Source: Rubritalea marina DSM 17716 | GTDB taxonomy: Bacteria; Verrucomicrobiota; Verrucomicrobiia; Verrucomicrobiales; Akkermansiaceae | DNA: 64,000 bases | Direction of reading: 5' to 3' | NCBI RefSeq assembly: GCF_000378105.1 | Contig: NZ_KB899248.1 | Span: 234,374-298,373 of the forward strand | Shown here: positions 1-13,542 of the stretch, in pieces | How the letters are laid out: each line of letters starts with the position of its first letter | Position numbering within the stretch: the stretch's first letter is position 1 | Notes under the pieces: model-generated | Seen by the model: only the letters and a program-made list of their open reading frames with translations | Told to the model about the DNA's origin: nothing | Databases searched by the model: none | Made by a program: the position numbers and the translations under genes

Positions 1-17
1 GCTCGAAGTTTTCTCTG

Positions 18-389
18 TTAGAGTGGAGCTGAGCATATTGCCCATCCCAGTGTGAGCGTGAGGATGAGGGAGAGAGACAGGCCGGAATAGAGGAGTGCTT
101 TCCAAGCTTTTGCTTGGGTCTGAAACATGACGACTGAGTAGACGTTTAAGTAGGCTCCCAGTGTGTACATCATGTTCGCACCCAGACCGTAGATGATGCA
201 CGCGATGAAGAGCGGCAAGAACGGGGCTGAACTTAGGACCAAATAAAGAAAAAAACCACCACCAACGAGCCCCAGTAAGGTATTGTAGAGCATGCGCTTG
301 CGTTCCCAGAATCGAATGATCTCCATTAGCTCATCTTTGATCTCGATGGGGGCACCCATTGCTTCGGGCGCTTTGTAGATATTTTCCAT
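18..389 (-). CDS. small multi-pass membrane protein of unknown function
   Basis: I do not recognise a family. The predicted 123-residue protein has a soluble N-terminus followed by three or four hydrophobic segments (about residues 37-52, 53-70, 75-90 and 100-120), so it is probably an inner-membrane protein. The reading frame is open 45 bases further upstream, but I chose the internal ATG because MENIYKAPEAM is a typical start for small bacterial membrane proteins of the NPYxAP type and the upstream stretch looks like untranslated sequence. A TATACT hexamer (minus strand, 399-404) ends about nine bases before this ATG, so the transcript may have a very short leader or none. It lies downstream of the histidine kinase gene on the same strand, with a short palindrome (CATCATT...AATGATG, about 428-443) between them. 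Confidence 0.6.
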   Translation of the reverse strand: MENIYKAPEAMGAPIEIKDELMEIIRFWERKRMLYNTLLGLVGGGFFLYLVLSSAPFLPLFIACIIYGLGANMMYTLGAYLNVYSVVMFQTQAKAWKALLYSGLSLSLILTLTLGWAICSAPL

Positions 390-493
390 TAAGAAGATAG
401 TATAACAAAGAACGGGGCGGTCATATGACATCATTCAAAATAATGATGGTCCACACGCGTTCTGATCTGCTGCAGATGGGCTCTTCCTTGTGT

Positions 494-2461
494 TTATTGT
501 TCGTCCAAGATGCCTTTCGCTCGCTCTAATGCCTTGAAGAGTACTTCGGTGACGATGGGCTTGGTGAGGTAGTCGTCCATCCCGATCCTGTAGGCGCGCG
601 CGCGCTCATCAGTGAGGGCGTTGGCGGTGAGGCCCATGATGAGTGGTTGTTTCGGGAGCTTGGCTTTACGAATGGCTTCAGTGGCTTGGTAGCCGTCCAT
701 GTGTGGCATTTGAATATCCATCAGGATCACATCGGGGTGGTGCTCTTGGACGTACTCGAAGGCGAGGGCTCCGTCCTCACAGAATTCGGCCTCGATCCCC
801 ATTCTTTTGAGCATCAATTGGACTAACCTTTGGTTGATTGGGTTGTCCTCAGCCACGAGGACGCTGTAGGGGTAGGAATCGAAGATGAGCTTCTGCTCGG
901 GCGCTACTTTAGCTGGCTTCCCCTCGAATCCGAGATTGCTTAAGTGGGAGATCAGGTCGCTGTAGCGCAGTGGCTTCACGGTGCAAATGGTGCGTGGCAG
1001 GTTGATATTGTTGACCGGAACCGAGGAAATGAGAAGGGCCTTCATCTTTTGGTTGTGCTGCTCTGATTGGGTCATGAGCTTGTCGATCAATTCTTCACCG
1101 TGGATACCTGGCATTTCTTGGTCACTGATGAGAAGGTCGGGGAGACCGTCTTGCTCCACGCGGTCGATGAGATCTTGGAATTCTAGGAAGGTTTCAGGAT
1201 GAGCATGCAATTGGTTGACGTAGCGTTTGAGAATTTTGAGGTTGGTTTCGTTGTCATCAATGATGAAGACCTTCTTGCCCTCGATCCACTCGAGCTTTTC
1301 GTTTGTTTTCTTGATCACATGCTCTGGCTCTACGGGCGGCAGGCTAAAGGTGAAACTAAACACCGACCCGACCCCTTGAGTGCTCTCAGCCCAGATCTCA
1401 CCACCAAATTCTTCGACGATCCGTCGTGAGATCGCTAAGCCCAAGCCTGTACCCCCTTGGGTCCTTAGCTCAGCGGCTTTTGCCTGATAAAAGACCTGAA
1501 ACAAGCTACCTAGCTCTGACTCGGGGATACCTGGGCCGGTGTCTCGGACGCGCACTAGCCACTCGCCTTTACGCTCGGCGAGCTTGTTACGACTTACTTC
1601 GACCACGATTTCACCAGTTTCGGTGAACTTCGAGGCATTTCCTAGCAAGTTGGTGATGACTTGGCGGAATCGAGTTTCATCTCCGAGGAAGTAATGATCA
1701 CCCGGTTCCTGGAGATCGAAGAGCAGATTCACTTTCTTTTGTGAGACGATGTAGCGCAGCACATCGATGCAATCCTCGACGGCCTTGTTGATCGAAAAGG
1801 GTTGCTGTTCAAACACCATCTCACCAGCCTCGATCTTGCTATAGTCTAGAATACCATCAATGAGAGACAGGAGAGTCTCACCGCAGGTTTGGATGGTCTC
1901 CACGTACTCGCGTTGATCGTGGGTGAGCTTGGTGCCTTGCATCAGCTCAGCCATGCCGATCACGCCATTGAGTGGGGTGCGAATCTCGTGACTCATGGCG
2001 GCTAAAAAGCTAGATTTGGCAGCACTTGCAGCGTCTGCTTGGATTCTGAGCTCATCGGCAAGGGCGCGGCCTTCTTCGGTCTCATTGACCAGTGCCTGCC
2101 ACGTTTCAGCGAGGTCTTCGAACTGGCCTATCAGGCCTGTGACTCCTCCGCCTGCAGATTCTCTACAGACGATTTTATCTGGGTAGGCGGCTACCAATTT
2201 GTCCATTTGCTCGCGCATCAATACGAGAGCCTTTTGCATGTCGCGGTTGACTAATTTGATCTGAGCGAGTGCTTCGTTGGCTTCTTCGGTGCTCTGGAAG
2301 AGTGCGCGATTGAGGCGTTCGTGCTGCAGCTCAAACTCGTCATAGCTACTGCTGACTTCTTTGATGAATTGTTCCCATTCGTCTTCGTTAGGCAGCTTTT
2401 TTGCCAAGCCCATGCGCTTGAGCTGCAGTCGAAGTAGGGGGTTAGGGCGATCCATGGACAT
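494..2461 (-). CDS. hybrid sensor histidine kinase with two receiver domains
   Basis: This is a cytoplasmic two-component signalling protein without membrane segments. Residues 1-145 form a helical, coiled-coil-like sensor region. The dimerisation/phosphoacceptor domain follows, with MSHEIRTPLNG and His158. The ATPase domain has an N box at NLLGNASKF (about 271-279), a G1 box at DTGPGIP (about 307-313) and a G2 box at GGTGLGLAIS. Receiver 1 spans about 396-510 with acceptor Asp447. Receiver 2 spans about 532-650 with acceptor Asp582 and the KP motif near its end. Receiver 1 has ISSVP where a typical receiver has a conserved Thr/Lys region, so it may be partly degenerate. With no sensor domain of its own and a FIST protein gene 16 bases upstream, the FIST protein is the likely input (inference). 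No DNA-binding output is encoded nearby. Confidence 0.93.
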   Translation of the reverse strand: MSMDRPNPLLRLQLKRMGLAKKLPNEDEWEQFIKEVSSSYDEFELQHERLNRALFQSTEEANEALAQIKLVNRDMQKALVLMREQMDKLVAAYPDKIVCRESAGGGVTGLIGQFEDLAETWQALVNETEEGRALADELRIQADAASAAKSSFLAAMSHEIRTPLNGVIGMAELMQGTKLTHDQREYVETIQTCGETLLSLIDGILDYSKIEAGEMVFEQQPFSINKAVEDCIDVLRYIVSQKKVNLLFDLQEPGDHYFLGDETRFRQVITNLLGNASKFTETGEIVVEVSRNKLAERKGEWLVRVRDTGPGIPESELGSLFQVFYQAKAAELRTQGGTGLGLAISRRIVEEFGGEIWAESTQGVGSVFSFTFSLPPVEPEHVIKKTNEKLEWIEGKKVFIIDDNETNLKILKRYVNQLHAHPETFLEFQDLIDRVEQDGLPDLLISDQEMPGIHGEELIDKLMTQSEQHNQKMKALLISSVPVNNINLPRTICTVKPLRYSDLISHLSNLGFEGKPAKVAPEQKLIFDSYPYSVLVAEDNPINQRLVQLMLKRMGIEAEFCEDGALAFEYVQEHHPDVILMDIQMPHMDGYQATEAIRKAKLPKQPLIMGLTANALTDERARAYRIGMDDYLTKPIVTEVLFKALERAKGILDEQ

Positions 2462-2477
2462 CGGGCCGAGCGTTATG

Positions 2478-3617
2478 TTAGGATTCTTTGAAGAACACCA
2501 CAGTCATGGTTTGGTTGTGTAGGTCATAGCCGACACCATTGCCGCTGGGGCCAATTTCCCCGTAGGAGTGGAAGCCACATAGAAATGCGTCTTCTGGCAG
2601 CACCTCACGCACGGCCTCGACTTCGAGGTCGGTGTAGCCACCCATGGCTAATTTACGGCCCACGCAGCTCACACAGAGTGCCGCTTGGGCCTGCCCCACG
2701 CCCTTGGCTGCCTTGGTGGCTGCTTCGCGTGCGCCATCTACCAGATAGTTATAGCTGGCATTCATGAGGCGCACGCTGCTGCCTTCGAGGATGTCGCCGG
2801 CAAAAGTGAGAGTGCCCTTGTCTTCATCCACCGCGAGTAGGGTGCGGATCACCGAGTCTTCCACGGCATCGTGGTGGACTTCTAACGGGTAGAGTAGTCC
2901 GGAGAATGGGAGGTTTTCTGCCTCCTCACCGAGGTAGGAAGAGTAGATTTTAAGCGCAGATTCTCCATCGAGCTCTTCGACCACATTGTGCTGAGACTTG
3001 GTGACTTTTCTGAAGGGACCGAATGGTTTCCAGCCAGAAACTGAAGCTGAGCTGGAATGGAACTGGCTGCCGTAAAAGCCGACCGCGACAATCGCATTGC
3101 TCATTGCCTTGCCCTCTGCAACGACCACGGTTTTGTTGAAGTCTGCGCCGTCGCCAGCCAGACCACCGGAGAAGTCGCACACGTCCTGGAGCGGCACGGC
3201 GAGGCCATCGACGAGCATGCTGCCGTTCACTGCCAGACCATCTGAGAAAATCATGACATAGCTGAGGTCCTCACCTTGAGCGTTCATTTGCTCGCCTATC
3301 TTTTGTCCACAGTCATGGGAGTTCTCGCTATCATCAACATTGAAGACATTGATCTGTACCTGAGTCTTATCCAAAGCAAGGTGGGTGAGCACGGCACAAT
3401 CACCGAGCGCTTGATCGTCCGCCATCTCTCCGGCACTCGAGCAGCCAACGATGGAAGTGCCGCTCGGGTAGGCAGCGGAAACTCGCTGCATGAAGTCTTC
3501 ATCTTCAATCCATTCACGTGGAGCAAAGAGGAGTAGAAGGTTGGCACTCTCTCCCATAGTGACAGTGGGAGCTATCGGTTCATGCTGTCCTGTGACAACA
3601 AGTTGATGGATGTTCAT
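2478..3617 (-). CDS. FIST-domain signalling protein
   Basis: The 379 residues match the FIST family (FIST_N about 30-215, FIST_C about 225-365). The family is predicted to bind small ligands, possibly amino acids, as intracellular sensors. Visible family features are the Gly/Ser-rich GCSSAGEM segment near residue 60, the FSDGLAVNG stretch, the FSGGLAGDGADF segment with the following VVV strand, and the C-terminal CGFHSYGEIGP signature. No signal peptide or transmembrane segment is present. It is the first gene of a two-gene unit: its stop is 16 bases before the hybrid histidine kinase. FIST proteins are commonly encoded beside histidine kinases or methyl-accepting proteins, so it probably feeds the kinase. 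The ligand is unknown. Confidence 0.9.
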   Translation of the reverse strand: MNIHQLVVTGQHEPIAPTVTMGESANLLLLFAPREWIEDEDFMQRVSAAYPSGTSIVGCSSAGEMADDQALGDCAVLTHLALDKTQVQINVFNVDDSENSHDCGQKIGEQMNAQGEDLSYVMIFSDGLAVNGSMLVDGLAVPLQDVCDFSGGLAGDGADFNKTVVVAEGKAMSNAIVAVGFYGSQFHSSSASVSGWKPFGPFRKVTKSQHNVVEELDGESALKIYSSYLGEEAENLPFSGLLYPLEVHHDAVEDSVIRTLLAVDEDKGTLTFAGDILEGSSVRLMNASYNYLVDGAREAATKAAKGVGQAQAALCVSCVGRKLAMGGYTDLEVEAVREVLPEDAFLCGFHSYGEIGPSGNGVGYDLHNQTMTVVFFKES

Positions 3618-3800
3618 TGTTTCAGAAATACCAGAGCATTCTGTTAGCGTCTACAAGTATTTCATTGAACAGCAACACTTTGAGCTCTCGGCTAGGTGCC
3701 AGCAGGCAAGGGAGTCGCAGTGGCGCCTCCTTCTAGAAAGCCAGACTATTTAGTTTCCTAGACATTTTTGTAGGAAGGGCCATCGAGTTGGCTGGCGTGG

Positions 3801-4232
3801 CTACTTGACCGGAAGTGGCTGTAGCACCTCGACCTTGCAGGGGACAACACCGTCCACATGGAAGTCGAGGTCTTTGTTGTGTGAGACACCGACGGCCACA
3901 TCGATGATGCGGCCTTTTTTGAAGGGGCCACGGTCGTTGATGCGGAGGATTTTAGACGTGTTGTTCTTGAGGTTGGTGACGCGCACCATGGTGCCCATGG
4001 GCAGTGTTTTATGGGCGGCGGTGTGTCCGTGATTGGTGAATGTTTCGCCACTGGCGGTGGCGGTGCCGCGGTTGGTCTTCACCGAGTACCACGACATCTT
4101 CCCATGTTCAGTGGAAGCGACGGTATAGACTTGTCCCTTGTATTCGACGCGCTCTTGCTTGTTGGTGAGTGCGCAGGAGCTAAGGTTCAGAGCAAGGGTG
4201 CATAGCCCAGCGGCCAACCAGATGGATTTCAT
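3801..4232 (-). CDS. rlpA: RlpA-like septal ring lipoprotein / lytic transglycosylase
   Basis: A 143-residue lipoprotein. The signal peptide ends in the lipobox LSSC (Cys20), so it should be anchored in the outer membrane. The rest is the double-psi beta-barrel domain of RlpA: SWYS...GTATASGE, AAHKTLPMGTMVRVTN, and the RINDRGPFKKGRIIDVA motif with the catalytic-site Asp/His arrangement of the family. RlpA cleaves glycan strands lacking stem peptides at the septum in some bacteria. No C-terminal SPOR domain is present, so recruitment to denuded glycans is not evident. I chose the ATG at MKSIWLAAG because it gives a proper lipoprotein signal; the longer reading frame adds 11 unlikely residues. 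Its start lies 39 bases downstream of the topoisomerase stop, so the two may be co-transcribed. Confidence 0.87.
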   Translation of the reverse strand: MKSIWLAAGLCTLALNLSSCALTNKQERVEYKGQVYTVASTEHGKMSWYSVKTNRGTATASGETFTNHGHTAAHKTLPMGTMVRVTNLKNNTSKILRINDRGPFKKGRIIDVAVGVSHNKDLDFHVDGVVPCKVEVLQPLPVK

Positions 4233-4271
4233 GCGGCAATATACAATGGCATTGCTCTGGCGCAAGGGCGC

Positions 4272-6863
4272 TTATTCAGCCTTCTTGGGAGCTTTTTTTG
4301 CTGCTTTCTTAGCTGCCTTTTTTGCGGTTTTCTTGGCCGCCTTTTTGGCAGTCTTCTTCTTCGCTTCACGCGGTGGGAACTCGAAGGTCGGGCGCGCGTT
4401 GGCGAAGTCGTAGATCAGGAAGGCCTTGAACTTGCGTTTGGTGCGGTTGGAGACAAAGTCTTCCATCAGGGAGGACTTTTCGCCCTGGAACACCTTGAGG
4501 GCATCTTCACGTGAAATCTCTTGCTGAAGCAGCATTTTGGAGAGCTTCATACCGTTGGGAGCCTTCTTGTTTTTTGCTTCCGGCACGAAGTAGGATTTCT
4601 CTGTTTCGTAGACTTTGAGCGTCTTCTCATCGAATTCCATGTCACCGATGATCATGTCGTCGGTGAGGTCCTCCATATCCTCTTCATCGCGGTCGAAGAC
4701 GAAGGCTACCTTGAACTTCTTGTCGATTTCGAGGCCTGCATCGAATGGGCGGTTGAAGCGTGACTTGAATCCGCTGAGTGGTCCGACGAATTTCTTGGTG
4801 AAGAGCTCGCGTGCTTCCTCTTCGCTGAGGAGGCGATTGGCAATGTATTTGGTGATTTTGAAGCCACAGTCTGGCTCGGTGCACTCGTAGGTTGCGTCTG
4901 TTTGCTTGAGGGTGGGCGCACCGCACTTTGGACAGGGTGCTTTGATTTCTGGGAAGACCTTGCTCTTGAGTTCGTTGGCGTAGCCTTTGGCTCGTTCCAC
5001 GATGTCTTCGGTGTAGGAAATGATTTCCTTCATGAAGGTCGGACGATCGAGATTGCCTTGCTCCATCTGGCGCAGTTTGGATTCCCAATCTCCAGTCATT
5101 TCGGGTGAGGTGAGCCCATCCACTCCGATTTCGTGGAGTGTTTCGATAAGCTTGAGTCCGCTGGCACTGACGTGGATTTCTCGGCCGTCGCGTGCGATGT
5201 ATTTTTGGCGGATGAGCGCTTCGATGGTGGCGGCGCGTGTGGCTGGTGTGCCGAGGCCGCGGTCGGCCATTGCTTCGCGCAGTTCTTCATCGTCGATGAG
5301 CTTGCCTGCACCTTCCATGGCGGAAAGCAAGGTTGCTTCGTTGTAGCGCGCTGGTGGCTTGGTTTCGTCCTGCTTCACCTCGATGTGTTCGAGCATCGCA
5401 GACTCACCTTCATCTACTGGGCAGAGCTCATCTTTACCTGCTGCGACTCCCACCTGGCGGCCGTAGACGGCAAGCCAGCCTGGCTCGACCAATACCTTGC
5501 CGGTGGTGAGGAAGGTGTCGCTGACTCCGTCGCTGTGGTTGATGGTGGTTTCGCGGCGTGTGTTCTCGAAAATAGCGTGCGGGAAAAACACCGCAAGAAA
5601 GCGCTTGGTGACGAGGTCAAAGATCTTTTGCTCCGGCTCGGATAGCTTGACGAAGCGACCGGTCGGGATGATCGCAAAGTGGTCTGAAATTTTGCTGTTA
5701 TTGAAGACGCGCTTGGTGGGGATCAGGCGATTGTTCTTCTGAATGTCTTTGGCGTAGGGGGAGAGTGGGCTGTAGTCCTTGCCGATGGCATCCACGGTGT
5801 TGCTGACAGTGGCGACGTAGTCTTCGGGAAGGTAGCGCGAGTCAGTACGTGGGTAGGTGAGCATCTTGTGGCGCTCGTAGAGTGCTTGGGCAATCTTGAG
5901 TGTGTTGCCGGCAGAGAAGCCGAAGCGCGAGGATGCTTCACGCTGGAGGGTGGTGAGATCGTAGAGTTGTGGCGAGGCTTGTTTGGTTGGCTTCTTGGTC
6001 TCGGTGACGACGCCAGATTTGCCTTCACAGCGTGCCTGAATCGCTTCTGCATCAGCCAGTTCCCAGATGCGCTCCGCACGTGAGTGGGTATTCTTGGGGT
6101 CCTTCTTCCATTCGGTGTCGATCCAACGACCGGCATATTCGCCAGCAGAGACAGAAAAGTCTGCGTGGACTTCAGCGTAGGGTGTCGGTTCGAAGGCGCG
6201 GATTTCGAGTTCGCGCTTGGCTAGAATGGCCAAAGTCGGGGTCTGCACGCGTCCGGCAGAGGTGATGTTGAATCCACCGTGGCGCGAACGAAAGCAGGTG
6301 AGGGCACGCGTTGAGTTGAGTCCCACGAGCCAGTCCGACTCCGAGCGGCATTTTGCGGCTGCGGTGAGGTTTTGCATTTCCTCGTCTTCGCGCAGGCTAT
6401 CCCAGGCATCGAGGATGGCTTGATTGGTCATGGAACGCATCCAGAGGCGCTTCACGGGCTTATCGATTTTGCCAAGTTCTAGAATGTATTTGAAGATGAG
6501 CTCACCCTCACGGCCGGCATCGCAGGCATTGACGACGGTGTCGATGTCCTTGCGGCGGGCGAGGCGCAGCACTTGCTTGAGGCGCGCTTCGTTGCTTTCG
6601 ATGGGCTCCAGCGCGAAGGTCTTGGGGACAGCTGGGAGGACATCAAACTTCCATGGTAGGTTCTTGCCATTCGGGCCGGTAGGCATCTTGAGCTGCACCA
6701 AGTGACCCACTGCAGAGGTGATGACATGGGTGTCATTTTCAAAGTAATAGTCGCGACCTTTTCCTTTCTTATCAAATTTTTCCATGCCGGGTGCTTTGGC
6801 AAGAGAACGGGATAGGTCGGTTGCAACTGAGGGTTTCTCTGCAATGATTAGTGTCTTTGACAT
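4272..6863 (-). CDS. topB: type IA DNA topoisomerase (topoisomerase III-like)
   Basis: This enzyme relaxes or decatenates DNA by single-strand passage. The N-terminal Toprim domain begins with [14 protein letters not shown] and carries the acidic DAGREGELI motif. The active-site tyrosine lies in [13 protein letters not shown] (Tyr337 of this start). Near the C-terminus are a four-Cys zinc ribbon (CPKCG...CTEPDCG), then two repeats of the topoisomerase C-terminal type, and finally a roughly 30-residue tail made almost only of Lys and Ala with a few Thr and Pro, like histone H1 or AlgP tails. The tail probably adds non-specific DNA binding. I used the ATG at MSKTL; eight further in-frame residues upstream look non-coding. 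The promoter should lie in the 180-base gap shared with malQ. Confidence 0.93.
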   Translation of the reverse strand: MSKTLIIAEKPSVATDLSRSLAKAPGMEKFDKKGKGRDYYFENDTHVITSAVGHLVQLKMPTGPNGKNLPWKFDVLPAVPKTFALEPIESNEARLKQVLRLARRKDIDTVVNACDAGREGELIFKYILELGKIDKPVKRLWMRSMTNQAILDAWDSLREDEEMQNLTAAAKCRSESDWLVGLNSTRALTCFRSRHGGFNITSAGRVQTPTLAILAKRELEIRAFEPTPYAEVHADFSVSAGEYAGRWIDTEWKKDPKNTHSRAERIWELADAEAIQARCEGKSGVVTETKKPTKQASPQLYDLTTLQREASSRFGFSAGNTLKIAQALYERHKMLTYPRTDSRYLPEDYVATVSNTVDAIGKDYSPLSPYAKDIQKNNRLIPTKRVFNNSKISDHFAIIPTGRFVKLSEPEQKIFDLVTKRFLAVFFPHAIFENTRRETTINHSDGVSDTFLTTGKVLVEPGWLAVYGRQVGVAAGKDELCPVDEGESAMLEHIEVKQDETKPPARYNEATLLSAMEGAGKLIDDEELREAMADRGLGTPATRAATIEALIRQKYIARDGREIHVSASGLKLIETLHEIGVDGLTSPEMTGDWESKLRQMEQGNLDRPTFMKEIISYTEDIVERAKGYANELKSKVFPEIKAPCPKCGAPTLKQTDATYECTEPDCGFKITKYIANRLLSEEEARELFTKKFVGPLSGFKSRFNRPFDAGLEIDKKFKVAFVFDRDEEDMEDLTDDMIIGDMEFDEKTLKVYETEKSYFVPEAKNKKAPNGMKLSKMLLQQEISREDALKVFQGEKSSLMEDFVSNRTKRKFKAFLIYDFANARPTFEFPPREAKKKTAKKAAKKTAKKAAKKAAKKAPKKAE

Positions 6864-7042
6864 CTTAGTTCTGGAATTACGGCGCATTGGGCACTTTGGA
6901 AAGGCAAATTTTCACAATTGCATATAATATGCCAATTGCAGAACATTCTTACTCGGGTTCAATTCCATTTTGATCCACGATCGATTCTCGGCTGATTTGA
7001 TCTTGCTTGAGACGCTAAAGTCGGCTTACTTGTTAGTTCTCA
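6864..7042. promoter_or_regulatory. divergent promoter region between topB and malQ
   Basis: The two genes are transcribed away from each other, so this AT-richer gap must hold both promoters. I see CATATAAT around 6921-6928 on the plus strand but no convincing paired -35 hexamer. Individual promoter positions are therefore not assigned. Confidence 0.4.
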
Positions 7043-11016
<3,974 letters not shown>

Positions 11017-11127
11017 TCAGCCCTGCACGATGCTGGGTGGGGCTTTCTTGCTGGCCGTTCGGATACGGTGGTGCGGCGCTTATTTGCAGTCGCAGTTGCT
11101 CGCATCGCTAGCCCATACCATCTGCTC

Positions 11128-11658
11128 TTAAAAGAGCGAACCGTAGAGCTGTTGCAGCTGTGCTCGCCACTTTTCCAGGAAGGCGAGGTTGCGCGCGATC
11201 TGCGATAGTTGTGCATCCTGGGTGGCCGAGCTCAGTTGCTCGAGTTGGGTCGACTCAGCGGATTCGATCGACTGGATCAAGCTGCTGATCTTGGTTTGCG
11301 TGGCCATCGACTCCGGCTCTAGCAGGGCCTTGGCTAGGGCGCTTTGCGCAGCATGTTTTTTGCGGATGAAGGCTTCGCTGCTCTGCACTAGGCTAGCGAC
11401 TTCCATGAAGAGATCCATCAGTTCATTGCCTACGGTGCCGCGTGGGTCGTGTGGGATGCCGGCCACCGCTAGGTAGGCTTTGAGGCATTTTGCTGGTGAT
11501 GATAGAATCTGATAGGCTTGGTTGAGTTCCTCGAAGTCGGCTTTGTTGCCCCCTTGGTCGGGGTGGTGCTTGGCAGCCAGCTCGTTGAAGCGCGCTTCGA
11601 CTGTGGCGAGATCTGGGCTGGCGCTTGCGGGGATGTCGAAGGTGAGGAATGGATTCAT
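11128..11658 (-). CDS. hscB: J-domain co-chaperone, HscB-like
   Basis: The 176-residue size and two-part build fit HscB, the co-chaperone that delivers IscU to the Hsp70 HscA during iron-sulfur cluster assembly. The N-terminal J-domain has the essential HPD motif (KHHPDQGG) followed by the DFEELNQAYQIL helix. The C-terminal half is a helical bundle with the MEVASLVQSSEAF-like segment seen in HscB. No isc genes flank it, so the name rests on domain build only; a different J-domain protein is possible. It follows tcdA by 23 bases and precedes ligA by about 170. Confidence 0.8.
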   Translation of the reverse strand: MNPFLTFDIPASASPDLATVEARFNELAAKHHPDQGGNKADFEELNQAYQILSSPAKCLKAYLAVAGIPHDPRGTVGNELMDLFMEVASLVQSSEAFIRKKHAAQSALAKALLEPESMATQTKISSLIQSIESAESTQLEQLSSATQDAQLSQIARNLAFLEKWRAQLQQLYGSLF

Positions 11659-11681
11659 GGGCTATTGGCAGGGCTGGGTGA

Positions 11682-12479
11682 TTATTGGCTGAGCTTGTGC
11701 AGGGCACGCTCCACCGCAAAGAAGCCCACGGTGGCTGTCATGTGGGTGATCGATCCGTAGCCACTGGCACAGTTGAGGCGCATGTCGCGGCCGTCAGCTT
11801 CCTGAGGGCGCTCGGTTGAGACGCTGCCGTCGCATTGTGGGAACACTGCTTGCTCGGTGGAGAACACCGCCTCGATGCCAAACTTTTTGGGCTTTTTACT
11901 ATCCCCTTTGGGGAAGCCGTACTGGCTGCGTAGCTTGCTGCGCACGTTGGCCAGCAAGGGATCGTTGGTCACGCGGCTGAGGTCCGCGTGTTGGATCAAG
12001 CTTGGGTTGCGCAATCCGCCGGCACCCCCGCAGCTGACCACGGGGATCTGGCGCTGGCGGCATTGAGCCAGCAGGTGAGTCTTTTCTTTGACGCGGTCGA
12101 TGGCGTCTATCACGTAATCGTATCCTGGAGCAAAGAATTCCTCGGCATTGCGCTCGCTGTAGAATGCGATGTGGTTGACCACTTCGCAGTCCGGGTTGAT
12201 CGCGCGGATTCGTTCTTCCATGGCATCGGTCTTTTGCTTGCCAATGGCACCATCGAGGGCGTGCAACTGGCGGTTGATGTTGGTCACGCAAATGTCATCG
12301 AGGTCGAGCAGGGTGATCTTGCCAATGCCTGAGCGCGCGAGTGCCTCTGCGGCCCATGAACCGACGCCACCGATACCCACCACCGCCACGTGTGACTCGG
12401 TGAAGCGCTCCAAGGCAGGCACCCCGTAGAGCCGGGCAATGCCGCCGAAGCGTTCGATCGATTGTGGGCTGAGTTTCAT
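11682..12479 (-). CDS. tcdA: tRNA threonylcarbamoyladenosine dehydratase, ThiF/E1 family
   Basis: TcdA (CsdL) uses ATP to convert t6A37 of tRNA to its cyclic form ct6A. The 265 residues carry the nucleotide-binding GIGGVGSWAAEAL loop, the E1-family D...VTNINRQLHA motif, the CGGAGGLRNP segment and the C-terminal GYGSITHMTATVGFFA signature typical of this subfamily. The protein ends with a short helix as in E. coli TcdA. It lies between the rsmC-like and hscB-like genes with 20-23 base gaps, which suggests a shared transcript dealing largely with RNA modification and housekeeping. Confidence 0.93.
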   Translation of the reverse strand: MKLSPQSIERFGGIARLYGVPALERFTESHVAVVGIGGVGSWAAEALARSGIGKITLLDLDDICVTNINRQLHALDGAIGKQKTDAMEERIRAINPDCEVVNHIAFYSERNAEEFFAPGYDYVIDAIDRVKEKTHLLAQCRQRQIPVVSCGGAGGLRNPSLIQHADLSRVTNDPLLANVRSKLRSQYGFPKGDSKKPKKFGIEAVFSTEQAVFPQCDGSVSTERPQEADGRDMRLNCASGYGSITHMTATVGFFAVERALHKLSQ

Positions 12480-12499
12480 GTGCTTGGGTGGCGCTGCAT

Positions 12500-13522
12500 T
12501 TACTTTCTAGCCATGAAGCATTTGAAGCCATCGCGCTCGGCTAGGAGGCGCTGGCTGCGAAACTCGTTGGCCATGAGGTCTTCATAAGGAAGGTGGAGGT
12601 TCGCCACAATGTAGAGCACGCCGCCGGGTTTGAGGATGCGAGCCGCTTCACGGATGAAGCTCTTGCCAAGGGCGAAACTTTGGTCCTGTGCATCGTGGAA
12701 GGGTGGGTTCATGATCACCCAATCGAAGGCGCGTTCGTGCATCGCGCCGGCAGTGACGTCGCACCACTTGTAGAGTGCGTTATCATGGCCTGCTAGGTTT
12801 TGTTGGGCGCAGTCGAGTGCACGTTGGTCGAGCTCGAAGAGTACCAACTCGCGGATGCGCTGGCGCGGAATTTCCAACACGGTCTTGCTGAGGAAGCCGT
12901 AGCCGGCCCCGAGGTCGGCACCCGAACCATAGAATGATTCTTTCTGTAAAAACTCTGCGAGGATCTTGGACCCGGTGTCCACCTTCTCTGCGGAGAAGAT
13001 GCCCGGGGTGGTGACGAGTTCGGTGCCTTTCATCGGCTTTGGCTTGCTCAGGCTATGCCATTTGCGTGCGAGGCTGCGGTCATGCGGGCTGGAGCTATCG
13101 AAGATCCGGCACTTGGCCTTGCTGCATGTGTCGACCGCTTCGAAGAGCTTGGAGATGTCGCGTTTGAGGCGTGAGGCGCCCATGCGGTTTGGCACCACTG
13201 AGATCCAGCGCCCTTGTGGGGCGCGTTGTTGGCAGTACTTGCCGAGCTTGGTGAGATTCTCGGTGGCAAATTTGCTGGCGAAGTGGATGATGGTATCAAA
13301 TTCTTGATCGCAGGCTTGCAGTGCTTGCTGTCCGGCTTCGGCCCAGTCTTGCTTGTCATTGGCGAGGTGGGTGATCACCTCGAGGCTTTGGTATTGGAGA
13401 TGTTCGAGCCATGCGCCAGGCACCCCTTGGATGATGAGCAGGCGCCCGAGATCGCTGGGGATCTCATCCTGCTGGAAGTAATGCTTTAGGGCTTGGCTAG
13501 ATTGTGTCGATGCTTGAGACAT
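12500..13522 (-). CDS. rsmC: class I SAM-dependent methyltransferase, RsmC-like (16S rRNA guanine-N2)
   Basis: RsmC methylates G1207 of 16S rRNA. The protein has the duplicated layout of RsmC: a degenerate N-terminal Rossmann domain (about 1-160) and an active C-terminal one with motif I ADLGAGYGFLS, the acidic FELDQRALDCA loop and motif IV MNPPFHDAQDQS, which is characteristic of guanine-N2 enzymes acting on rRNA. The Asn-Pro-Pro-Phe-His sequence strongly supports RsmC/RlmG rather than a generic methyltransferase; RlmG cannot be excluded without alignment. It is part of the mtgA-to-ligA minus-strand run. Confidence 0.85.
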   Translation of the reverse strand: MSQASTQSSQALKHYFQQDEIPSDLGRLLIIQGVPGAWLEHLQYQSLEVITHLANDKQDWAEAGQQALQACDQEFDTIIHFASKFATENLTKLGKYCQQRAPQGRWISVVPNRMGASRLKRDISKLFEAVDTCSKAKCRIFDSSSPHDRSLARKWHSLSKPKPMKGTELVTTPGIFSAEKVDTGSKILAEFLQKESFYGSGADLGAGYGFLSKTVLEIPRQRIRELVLFELDQRALDCAQQNLAGHDNALYKWCDVTAGAMHERAFDWVIMNPPFHDAQDQSFALGKSFIREAARILKPGGVLYIVANLHLPYEDLMANEFRSQRLLAERDGFKCFMARK

Positions 13523-13542
13523 GGTAGTGCTGCGGCTCGGTA

